In this document: positions 55,728-64,000 of the stretch, in pieces
Layout: each line of letters starts with the position of its first letter
Numbering within the stretch: position 1 is the stretch's first letter
Assembly: GCF_028372415.1 (NCBI RefSeq)
Contig: NC_092876.1
Location: 220,893,528 to 220,957,527 of the forward strand
Reading direction: 5' to 3'
Source: Notamacropus eugenii
Taxonomy: Eukaryota > Chordata > Mammalia > Diprotodontia > Macropodidae
Length of the DNA: 64,000 nucleotides
Made by a program: the position numbers and the translations under genes
The notes under the pieces: model-generated
Told to the model about the DNA's origin: nothing
Databases searched by the model: none
Seen by the model: only the letters and a program-made list of their open reading frames with translations

Positions 55728-55916
55728 GTTGTTGGTGTAGTAGAAATCACTGAATGCAGAGTTAGGAGAGCTGGGCTTTAATCTTGGCTTTATTGCTTAC
55801 TACAATTTTGACCTTAATCTTAATACCTCTCTAGACCTCAGTTTCCTTATCTTTGAGATAATTGGACGGAACTAAATGATCTCTAAAGTTCCCTCCAGCT
55901 GTAAATACTATGGTAT
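55728..55916 (+). repeat. MIR, sense
   Basis: 'gcagagttaggagagctggg', 'ctagacctcagtttccttat', 'aactaaatgatctctaaagt', 'tccctccagctgtaaatact'. Confidence 0.9.
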
Positions 55917-56459
55917 TTAGAAATGCTTTTACTTTCTGCGATATTTACTTGATTTTATTTTTGTAAATTGTCATGCTTGCCTGCATTTGAGGAGAATTGG
56001 CAAATAAGAGGAAAAGCTGCTTTGCCACCATCCAAGTTTTTGAGGAAGTGTTTAGTAATTTGTTTCTTTGCTCATGAGTATTTTCCTATTTTTCAAGATT
56101 CTACACTTAAAAAAGCAGCTATAGGCACAGAGCTCTATGTGCTTTGTCGTTTGAGTAGCATTTCTCAGGACTGAATCATCTTTGGATCTAGCTCCTTGTA
56201 CCTGGTGACTGTATTCAACAAATGATGACATGGAGTCTATGTAATATTTGAGTAATATTTGTCCATCTGGAAGGTCTTTCCAGTTTGTAAGAACTCATAG
56301 TGTTCCTTTTAAGAAGGAGTAGAATAAGCATTCTTTTAGGATCTTACATGTACTTAACTCATCTTTTGAATTTTTCTTTTCTTTGACACTGGTTTTCTGT
56401 GTTATCCATTCTCCATACCATTTAATTTTAATTCAGTAGCATGTATTGACTTATTTGAA
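55917..56459. other. Unique DNA, nothing recognised
   Basis: 68-codon frame at 55968-56174 not recognised. Confidence 0.4.
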
Positions 56460-56660
56460 AAGCAGTATAGAACAGTAGTTGTAACACTACCCTTATAGGA
56501 AAACCTGGGTTCAAGTCTTCCCCTGATAACATATTGACATAACATAATGACTGTGTGATCCTGGGCATGTCACTTAACGTCTTATTGATGCCAAGTAACT
56601 GTAGAGCAGGCATCAATATGTATTGGTAAAGGATTTTCTCACTAGGGAGTTCCATATATG
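56460..56660 (+). repeat. SINE, sense, with tail
   Basis: 'aaacctgggttcaagtcttc', 'tgtgtgatcctgggcatgtc', 'cttaacgtcttattgatgcc', then the tail 'agtaactgtagagcaggcat' and 'ctagggagttccatatatga'. Confidence 0.8.
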
Positions 56661-56734
56661 AATAAAAATCACAGGTCTGGCAAAAACAAAACAGTGAGCA
56701 AACAAAAAAACCCAGCACCTCACCCACCCTATTA

Positions 56735-56862
56735 TTTTTTTTTGGAGGCAATCAAAGTTAAATGACTTGCCAAGGGTCATACAACTAGTAAGTGAATGAG
56801 GCTGGATTTGAACTCAGGCCATTGCTCTGTCTACCACACCACCTAGCCACCTGGCTGATTCT
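56735..56862 (-). repeat. Marsupial SINE, antisense
   Basis: 'ttaaatgacttgccaagggt', 'catacaactagtaagtgaat', 'ggatttgaactcaggccatt', 'taccacaccacctagccacc'. Confidence 0.9.
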
Positions 56863-57014
56863 CCCCTTTTAAAATAACCTTCTATGAATGAAGTAATTTT
56901 GAATCCAGCTGGCCTCTGGAGATAATTCTATTGATTTAAGGAGTTGCAATTTACTAGGACAGTGGTGGTGAGACGGCTGAAAACAATTTTATGTGTTTGA
57001 AATTGGCAAAGTGG

Positions 57015-57715
57015 ATAGAGAAGATCAAAGACAGCGGTCTGTGAGATTGAAGGAGGGAAGACTCATTTCTTGTTGAGAGGTATTTGGAAGGCTTTAGGGC
57101 TGAGGAGGCTTCCATTCAGCGGGCATTGAGTAAGGGAAAGGATGTCATTAAAAGGAGGTTGGAAAAGTCCACTGAAGGAAGGGACTCACAATACCAAAGT
57201 TCAGAGGTAGGAGAGATGAGATGGGCAAACATCAAGGACCTGAATTTGGCTAGAGTACAGAACCTATAAAGATCTGTGCTTGCAATGAGGCTATGAAGGT
57301 AAATTGAGCTCAGATTATGGAAAACCTTGGTTGCCAGACTAATAATGAATGTCCTCTTTTTTCAATAGGCAAAGTAGAGACACTTGAAGTGTTTGATTAG
57401 AGGAGTAATGTGATTTAGGCCTTTGCATTAGTTTTGGCAGCAATATGATGATTGTAGAGGGCAGAAGCTGGAAACAGAGACCAATTAGGAGGTTATTACA
57501 GTTGTCCAAGTAAGAGGTAAGAAGGGCTTCGACAAGTGAAAGTAGAAAAGAAGAGATGCATGTGAGAGATATTTCTGCCTTAAAATAGGAAGGACTTGGC
57601 AGATGATTAACCATGTACAATGAGGAAAAAGGAAGAGTCAAGAACAACACTGGTTTTGAGCTTGAATGATTGTTAAAGTTTGTGAGCCCACCAACAGAAA
57701 CAGACATTAAGTCTT
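57015..57715 (-). mobile_element. L2 LINE, antisense, upstream part
   Basis: 'ggaaaaccttggttgccaga', 'gtgtttgattagaggagtaa', 'accaattaggaggttattac', 'agttgtccaagtaagaggta', 'ttggcagatgattaaccatg', 'agtcaagaacaacactggtt'. The 132-codon minus frame at 57339-57737 is the decayed sense strand of this L2: it contains LTSYLDNCNNLLIGLCFQLL, the same place as the 'tattgcaata' RT-downstream region of other copies. It is repeat-derived, not a gene. Confidence 0.8.
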
Positions 57716-58139
57716 GATCTTGTAGTAAGATTCGCATAAATTATATGGGCTTATGTTAGGATATGCCTGTCTGTTTGATCCCTGGTTTTATACTGTAGAG
57801 GATATGCAGTAGCATATAACTATTGCCCTTTAGTAGAGAAATTTTTTTATATTAACAGAATTAATCTCATTATATTTGCATCATTCTTATGATTTTAAAA
57901 ATGCTTTGATATATACATTGAGCTTCTATAGTAAGTGTTAACTAGCCATATTTCTCATGATGTACAACAGATGTATCTGTTTTTAAGATGGAAAGTATGC
58001 TAAAGAGAAAAGTCTAGGAGTCAACTTTTGCACCTGGTAACCTGCCATCCCTACTTACTATATTAGACCATATTTTTTCACACCATACTAAGATGATGAT
58101 CAGAACAACCTGGAAATTTTACTTCTCATTTTTCTGGAG
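57716..58139. other. Unique DNA, nothing recognised
   Basis: AT-rich. Some of 58000-58130 may belong to the following RTE element but is too decayed to say. Confidence 0.4.
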
Positions 58140-58740
58140 GATTTTTTTTAACATTTCAATTTTATTTGTCTTGGACAGACACTACAAATAGGCAATGAGT
58201 TGGGCCCAGAATTGAACAGAAGGAAGACAACAGGCTGTGTTGCCTTGGGGATACTTTAAAGCTCTTTTACTGACCCCAAATTTCTTCCTGGGAAAATAAG
58301 CCATCCTTTTAATACTCATTTCCTTCCAAAGTTATTGTAAGGCTGTGAGATGTGGAGCGCTCAGTCTGTGAAGAAATAAAAGAGGTTATCACCCAGAGAA
58401 CAGTGAAATGGTTATTGGTGGGTGCGAACTGGTTGAAACATGTTAAAACAGGGAATTATAAAGGAGGAGAGTAGAGTGTCATCAAAGAAGTGTATGAGTG
58501 AAAAAAGAGAATGAAAAGGGTGAGAGATAAATCATAGATAGTCCATATGCGTCATTGGCATCTTTATGATATCCAAAGAAAGCAAGAAAGACTTTACATT
58601 AGGTGGATTCCATGTGAGACCCAAACTGGGAGGACATGAACCAGAGTCTGACAGGATGGGAAGAAATGGACAGGTCACAGCCTGCATCATTAGAAGAAGT
58701 ACCATAGGGATAGATCCACTGAAATTATTTTATTTATAGA
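58140..58740 (+). mobile_element. RTE-clade LINE, C-terminal coding part, sense, decayed
   Basis: 'atttgtcttggacagacact' corresponds to the YLGQ motif after the RT core. Near 58331-58360 the frame reads LL-stop-GCEMW, matching the conserved LLYGCE(M/T)W of RTE reverse transcriptases, with the Tyr codon mutated to a stop. Next comes VITQRTVKWLLVGANWLK, matching the QRxxxRxxLG region. Stops and shifts show it is dead. Confidence 0.75.
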
Positions 58741-59589
58741 ATTTTGTTTTTAAACCTTTTTAGCATCTGTGACTGAAACCTTGCCTGTAAGGTGGTATGG
58801 AAGAGCACATGTGTACAAACATACATACACACATTTTTATATACTAGTGAGTCTCCTAAATGACTAATATCTGGCTGTCATTTATCAGATGAAACTTGTA
58901 GAACATCTGGGAATTCACCCAAGCATCACTTATAGAAATCTAGGCAAAGCATTAAGAATTTTAAAATAACTCATCATCAATAAATAGATGAATTTTTTTC
59001 TTAAAAACACATCTATTTGATATTATAAGTTGGATGATGCAAACTGTGTGATGACTCTGTATGGACAAAGTGAAACTGCTAGGTATATGGAATTTACGTT
59101 CCTGATGGTACTAAGGTTGAAGAAAAAATGGGATATCTGAGATGTATATTGATAGGTTGATGAAAGATTCAATTTAAAAATAAGCTGTGGAGCATTATAA
59201 GAAATTAGGAAGCAAAGAAGTCATTATCAGTGGCATGTCCCTTTTCAGTTTTCACATTTGTAGAATGCTGTGCACTCACAGGGTAAAGAGGAAATATTAG
59301 TTCCTGCTGATTCTGAATTATTCTCACTGCTATTTGACTTCAAGCCTTTTAATGGATATTAACAAATTTACTAGAATATTAGTGTGGTGACACCTCTGTC
59401 TCCATATTTAACATGTTCTCTGATATCAGTATTCAGCAGATCATTGAACAAAATGAGCTCTGTAGAAAATTCTGTCATGGAATCTTCAGTTTTGACATGT
59501 GTGAGAGGCACATTGTTTGATGTATTTTTCAGAGTCATGTAAGATTTTCTGCTTAAGGTTCAAGTACAATAAAGATTTTTTTTACTTTA
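58741..59589. other. Unassigned DNA between two RTE remnants
   Basis: No clear family. It may contain untranslated or more diverged RTE sequence. No gene. Confidence 0.35.
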
Positions 59590-60025
59590 AAATTCTCCAG
59601 ATGCTCCTGTTTGCATAGATGACATCATCTTAATTTCATAGTGATATGGATGAGATTGTTCTAATCAAGCACAATGGAAAACCAAAGTGGATGAAAAATT
59701 AATATTGCTTAAATCATATATGAAGCTTGACAGATAACTTGTCAGTTTATTCTATCATATGTGTATAATAATAGCATTAATAATAGTTAGCATTTACATA
59801 GCACTTTAAGATTTGCAGAGTACTTTACAAATACTGTCTCATTTAATCCTCATAACAACCCTGGGAAGTATCTTGGACAAGTGCTCCAAATGAATGTTAA
59901 CACAGCCTATAACTGAACAATTAATTGCATACGGAGATGGAACTGTATTGCCTTAGGGAAACTACCCAGCATTTTCAGTGATCCCAAACTATATGCCATT
60001 GCAAAAATCAGTCTTTTAACACTAA
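59590..60025 (+). mobile_element. RTE-clade LINE, RT core part, sense, split by a SINE
   Basis: 'gctcctgtttgcatagatga' then 'catcatcttaatttca' is the LLFADDIILIS catalytic block with two extra bases ('ta') between Ala and the first Asp, a frameshift at the catalytic site. After a SINE at 59765-59865, 'tatcttggacaagtgctcc' is the YLGQ motif again and the element runs to about 60025. It overlaps in content with the 58140 copy, so these are two separate insertions. Confidence 0.75.
59765..59865 (-). repeat. Marsupial SINE fragment, antisense, inside RTE
   Basis: 'ataatagttagcatttacat', 'gcactttaagatttgcagag', 'tcatttaatcctcataacaa', then a sharp return to RTE sequence. Confidence 0.85.
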
Positions 60026-60281
60026 TATCATTTCAGTTACTTAATAAATGTTTGTAATATTGAATTGGGCCAGTTACCTTGTGAAAAGAGAATTAAGTAA
60101 AGTAAATGGACAAATCCAGTAGTATGCTGATAACTTCAATTTTCAGAAAGAAAAAAGGAAGTCTTTTGGCATGGTGGGTGAGTATTTGGGCAGGATTTAT
60201 GATAAAAAATGGACAAGAGTCTCACTGGAGGAGAAGATAAGGAGTCATATTGGAGGGGTAGTTAACATATTTAAAAATAAT
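60026..60281. other. Unique DNA before the HAL1-like element
   Basis: No supported feature. The 5' flank 'taacatatttaaaaataat' was compared with the 3' flank; no clear target-site duplication. Confidence 0.4.
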
Positions 60282-60870
60282 GGGGGAGGAAGGACAGAGC
60301 CAAGATGGCACAGTAAAAGCAGGGACTTGCTTGAGCTCTCCCCCATACCCCTCCAGATACCTGTAATAAATGACTTCAAACAAATTCTAGAGTGGTAGAA
60401 CCCACAAAATGCAGAGTGGAACAAATTTTCAGCCCAAGACAACCTGGAAGGTTGATAGTAAAGGTCTGTTGCAGCAGTCTGAGAGAAGAACACAATCCAG
60501 CATGGGCTGTGTTGACATAGATTGGCCAGAGCAGGCCACTGGTAGCTGTGGGGGTTTCCAGACTTCTCAACCCACAAATGTCAAAGACAACTTAGAAGGT
60601 CAATAGGAAAGGCCTGTTGAACCTGGGTGAGAGAGGAGCAAGGTCTGGCCTGGCCCCAGCCCCAGGGCAGCGGTGGTGATGGCAATGGCAGTGGTAGCTT
60701 CTGGAGCTCTTGGCCAGTGGAGAGATCCAGCAGCTGCTCAGAGGGGGATTGCAGGGATCTTTTTGGTGGCACAGAAGCAAGATTCTCTTGCTTTGCCCAT
60801 GCTTGGATCTGGGTCGCAGTCCTGGTTGATGCTCTTAGTGTGAGGAGGAGTGCTGCCATGGTGGAGCTTG

Positions 60871-60890
60871 TGGTGGTGGTGGTGGTGGAG
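60871..60890. repeat. (GTG)n tract in the HAL1 5' UTR
   Basis: 'gtggtggtggtggtgg' codes for the V-rich end of a meaningless 89-codon frame. Confidence 0.9.
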
Positions 60891-62337
60891 AGGTAATCCT
60901 CCTCACAGTTCCAAGGCAGAAGAGAGTGCTTGTGGGTACTCACAGTCCAGAGCACAGACCAGGAGAGAAGTAAACACCTCTCCTTTGATCATGCAGCCTT
61001 GGAAGAACTGAAAATTTACAGGTCTCTAGAAATATTTCTAACAAAATCCTTGAAGCTTGAGACAGTATGCCATCTGCACTAAAAGCAGAGACTTACCTTA
61101 ACAAAGAGCTAAGAAGTCAAGTAATTAGCTGGAAAATAGGCAAACAGCATTAAAAACTCAGACTATAGAATCTTACTTTGGTGATAAAAGATTGAAACAT
61201 ACAACCAGAAGAAGACAACAAAGTCAAAGTTCCTATATCCAAAGCCTCCAAGAAAAATGTGAATAGGTCTCAGACCTTGGAAGAGCTCAAAAAGGATTTT
61301 GGAAATCAAGTAAGAGAAATAGAGGAAAAATTGGGAAGAGAAATGAGAAGGATGTAAGAAAATAAAGAAAAACAAGTCAACAGCTTGCTAAAGGAGACAC
61401 AAAAAATTCTGAAGAAAATAACACCTTAAAAATAGACTAATCCACATGGCAAAAGTGGTCCAAAAAAAACCAATAAGGAGAAGAATGCCTTATAAAGCAG
61501 AATTGGCCAAATGAAAAAGGAAGTCCAAAAGCTCACTGAAGCAAATAATTCCATAAAAGTTAGAATGGAGCAAATGGAAGCTTATGACTTTATGAGAAAT
61601 CAAGAAATTATAAAACAAAACCAAAAAAATGAAAAAAATAGAAGACAATGTGAAATATCTCAGTGGAAAAACAACTGACATGGAAAACAGATCCAGGAGA
61701 GATAATTTAAAAATTATTGGACTACTTGAAAGCCGTGATCATAAAAAGAGCCTAGACATCATCTTTCAAAAAATTATCAAGGAAAACTCTTGATATTCTA
61801 GAACCAGAGGGGAAAATAGATATTGAAAGAATCTACCAATCACTTCCTGAAAGAAATTCCAAAAGGAAAACTCATAGGAATATTGTAGCCAAATTCCAGA
61901 ATTCCTGGGTCAAGGAGAAAATTTTGCAAGAAGCCAGAAAGAAAAAAATTCAAGTATTTGTGGAAATACAATCAGGATAACACAGGATTTAGCAGCTTCT
62001 ACACTAAGAGATGAGAGGGCTTGGCCTATGATATTCCAGAGGTCAAAGGAGCTAGGATTAAGACCAAGAATCACCAACCCAGAAAAACTGATTATAATAC
62101 TTCAGGGAAAAAATGCATACTCAGTGAAATAGAGGACTTTTAAGCATTCTTGATGAAAAGATAAGAGCTGAATAGAAAATTTTTCTTTCAAATACAAAAC
62201 TCGAGAGAATTATGAAAAGGTAAACAGGAAAGAGAAACCATAAGGGACTTTCTAAGTTGAACTGTTTACATTCCTACATGGAAAGATGATATTTGCAACT
62301 CATGAGACCTTTCTCAGTATTAGGGCAGTTGGAGGGA

Positions 62338-62338
62338 A

Positions 62339-62373
<35 letters not shown>

Positions 62374-62399
62374 GTATATATATATATACATATATATAC

Positions 62400-62430
<31 letters not shown>

Positions 62431-62447
62431 TACACACACACATATAT
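62338..62447. repeat. (TA)n/(TATG)n microsatellite inside HAL1
   Basis: More than 100 bp of alternating TA with TG/CA interruptions and a short (CA) end. It accounts for the isoleucine/tyrosine-rich frames on both strands here. It expands a short 'atatat' run that lies between ORF1 and the 3' UTR. Confidence 0.97.
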
Positions 62448-62956
62448 TAGACAGAGGGCACAGTGTGAGTTGAATATGAAGGAATAATATCTAAAAAATA
62501 AGATTAAGGAATGAGAGAGAAATGTACTTGGAGAAGGAGAAAGGGAGAGGTAGAATGGGTAAATTATCTTATGTAAAAGAGGCAAGGAAAAGCTTTTACA
62601 ATGGAGAAGAAGAGGAGGGAGGTGAGAAGGAATGAGTGAATCTTACTCTCAACAGATTTGGCTTAAGGAGGGAATAACATACACACTCATTTGCATATGG
62701 AAATCTATATTACCCTACAGGAAAGTAGGAGAGAAGGGGTTAAGAGAGGGAGGATGATAGAAGGGAGGGCAAATGGGAGGAGGGGTTAATCAGAAGCAAG
62801 CACTTTTGAGGAGGGATAGGGTCAAAGAAGAGAATAGAATAAATGGGGGGCAGGGTAGGATGGAGGGCAATATAGTTAGCCTTTCACAACATGACTGTTT
62901 TGACTACATATGTATAACCTATATCAAATTTCTTATCTTCTCAATGAGAGTGGGTA

Positions 62957-62976
62957 GGGAGGGAGGGAGGGAGAGA
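62957..62976. repeat. (GGGA)n tract in the HAL1 3' UTR
   Basis: 'gggagggagggagggaga'; part of the G-rich run typical of L1 3' UTRs, which can form G-quadruplexes on the sense strand. Confidence 0.85.
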
Positions 62977-63052
62977 ATGTGGAACTCAAAGTATTAAAAA
63001 TGAATGTTAAAAATTGTTTTTACAAGCTACTTGAAAATAAGATATACAGACA

Positions 63053-63260
63053 ATGGCATAGAAATCTATCTTGTAAAATAGAAGGGGATAAGAGAACAGG
63101 ACATGGCAATAGAAGGGAGGGCAGATTTGGGAGAAGGAGTAATCAGAATGCATGCTGTCTTGGGGGTGGAGGGAAGGGGGAGATGGGGAGAAAATTTGGA
63201 ACTCAAAATCTTGTGGAAGTGAATGTTGAAAACTAAAAATAAATTGATTAATAAAAAATT
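63053..63260 (+). mobile_element. Second HAL1/L1 3' UTR copy, tandem, 5'-truncated
   Basis: Follows the first element without a gap. 'ggcatagaaatctatcttgt', 'aatagaaggggataagagaa', 'agaagggagggcagatttgg', 'agtaatcagaatgcatgctg' parallel 62690-62810 of the first copy. Then an internal part is missing, and 'ggaactcaaaatcttgtgga', 'agtgaatgttgaaaactaaa' and an A-rich tail parallel 62980-63030. Probably a separate truncated insertion into the tail of the first, or a duplication. Confidence 0.75.
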
Positions 63261-64000
63261 ATGGATTATTCAAAGTATTAGTGTGGAATTTAGTAACATA
63301 TGGGGAGTAAGGTGAAATATACTTCTCTGTATGCCAGAATGCCTAGTTTGGTGTCCTGCACTTGATATATGATAGTTCTTGTTGTGATGATAATGTGTTA
63401 ATGATTATGATGATAGATGGTAGTTTAGAGCTTAACTAGATGCTTTCCCCATAAGCTCCATAAGTAAATAATTAAATATTGTGATCTTAATTGAATTTCA
63501 TATTTTGTTGTGAACTTTACAAATATGAACTCTCCATAAAGATGACAAGAAGAGAATTGCATATGAAATGATGAATCTCTATTACATGCAACTTCGGTTT
63601 TTTCTCTTTCAAAATTTCTCATAGACTCTGGGCTCATTCTACTAAGTTGCACTAGACTACCAGGTTGGGTACCCAGAGAGCAACTGACTACTTACTTTTC
63701 AGGATTCTAGGAGTAACTCTGAGAGGCTTGGAGTTTTCTACTACTACAATTTCATCAGTCTGCATATGGTGTGTTTCTTCCAAATGTCATGGAAGAAGTT
63801 AACAGCTTTCTGTATCAGTTAACTAATTAAAATCAAATAGCTTTTACAAACTAATCTTTCTCTTTCCTGGTATAGCTATGGTATATAGCAAGTAATGAAG
63901 TACAGTGACATCCTTCTAAAAAGACAGGTGCACTTTTCCTTCAATATACTCACTTGGTCCCTGGGGAGACTGAGCTCAAATTTAAAATGATTAGTACACA
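63261..64000. other. Unique DNA to the window end, nothing recognised
   Basis: AT-rich. The 75-codon minus frame at 63425-63652 has no known match. Confidence 0.45.

Larger units (their letters stand above)
60282..63052 (+). mobile_element. HAL1-like half-L1 (ORF1 only), near full length
   Basis: Begins 'gggggaggaaggacagagcc' + 'aagatgg', the L1/HAL1 5' end. 60282-61080 is GC-richer 5' UTR. About 61160-62190 is a decayed ORF1. It has a lysine/glutamate-rich coiled-coil part (for example MEQMEAYDFMRNQEIIK) and an RRM/C-terminal part with RNIVAKFQNSWVKEKILQEA near 61875-61935, then a stretch matching ITxDxSxxTLxxRRAW of L1 ORF1p near 61975-62020. Stops and frameshifts are frequent. No ORF2 follows: after a (TA)n tract comes a purine-rich 3' UTR ending 'ggaactcaaagtattaaaaa', 'tgttaaaaattgtttttaca' and 'aaaataagata'. 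That layout, 5' UTR-ORF1-3' UTR in under 3 kb, fits the half-L1 (HAL1) group of mammals. It would depend on L1 enzymes for movement. Confidence 0.8.

Noticed and set aside
57339..57737. 132-codon minus frame, longest in the window
   Set aside because: It is the decayed coding strand of an L2 whose antisense fills this interval.
60245..60955. Frames of 110 and 124 codons (minus) and 89 codons (plus)
   Set aside because: Same cause: GC-rich HAL1/L1 5' UTR plus a (GTG)n tract.
62274..62585. 103-codon frame rich in Ile/Tyr
   Set aside because: Translation of a (TA)n microsatellite.
62338..62976. CRISPR-like or satellite array
   Set aside because: Only simple-sequence tracts; no spaced direct repeats of CRISPR type anywhere in the window.
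63240..63300. 'tagtaacatat' near 63287 as a target-site duplication partner of 'tagttaacatat' near 60259 for the HAL1-like element
   Set aside because: It is offset from both element ends and A/T-rich, so chance similarity is likely.
1..64000. A bacterial-style defence, biosynthetic or phage system
   Set aside because: All content is vertebrate repeat and unique DNA; no operons, no long genes, no ribosome binding sites.

Overview
The window reads as nuclear DNA from a marsupial (metatherian) mammal. The evidence is the repeats: tRNA-derived SINEs of the marsupial type (head 'cagctaggtggtgcagtgg', body 'cctgagttcaaat', then 'tcagtttcctcatctgtaaaatg'), abundant old MIR and L2 copies, L1 copies whose 5' end is 'gagccaagatgg', an ORF1-only half-L1 (HAL1-like) element, and RTE-clade LINE remnants. 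I cannot name the species. All open frames are short. I see no intact protein-coding gene, no operon, no CRISPR array and no bacterial or phage content. The best reading is a gene desert or a very long intron.

Layout. 1-0.5 kb: antisense L1 5' UTR running off the left edge. 0.5-19 kb: mostly unique AT-rich DNA with scattered MIR and L2 remnants, including one short open stretch on the minus strand with a strong splice donor (16446-16566). 19.9-25.2 kb: L2 copies in both orientations, SINEs, a tRNA-Ile-like relic (22526-22598, minus) and a 33-bp perfect inverted match joining the middle of a SINE to unique DNA 1 kb away. 26.8-28.7 kb: an old antisense L1 cut by a SINE that is itself cut by a second SINE with a perfect 14-bp target-site duplication. 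29.2-37 kb: a dense L2 cluster, all sense, with recognisable but dead reverse-transcriptase motifs. It is interrupted by two antisense L1 insertions (one with a 15-bp target-site duplication), two SINEs and an unassigned block of about 880 bp that carries a 119-codon open frame. 37-41.8 kb: mostly unique, with several stretches that look like conserved non-coding DNA. 41.9-43.9 kb: an antisense L2 with its RT region, cut by a SINE. 44-57 kb: unique DNA with MIR/L2 fragments, a possible retrocopy (44648-44851 plus A-rich tail) and a second SINE of the same chimeric-tail type. 57-60 kb: antisense L2 and two RTE remnants. 60.3-63.3 kb: a nearly full-length HAL1-like element followed directly by a second copy of its 3' UTR.

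Nothing here forms a pathway. What can be recovered is mainly the order of retrotransposon insertions, plus a few non-repeat signals: the candidate exon, the tRNA relic, the templated insertion and possible conserved elements. I found no convincing novel system. Repeat edges are judged by eye and are good to about 10-30 bp unless a target-site duplication fixes them. Family names rest on memory of consensus sequences; a RepeatMasker run with a marsupial library would settle them.
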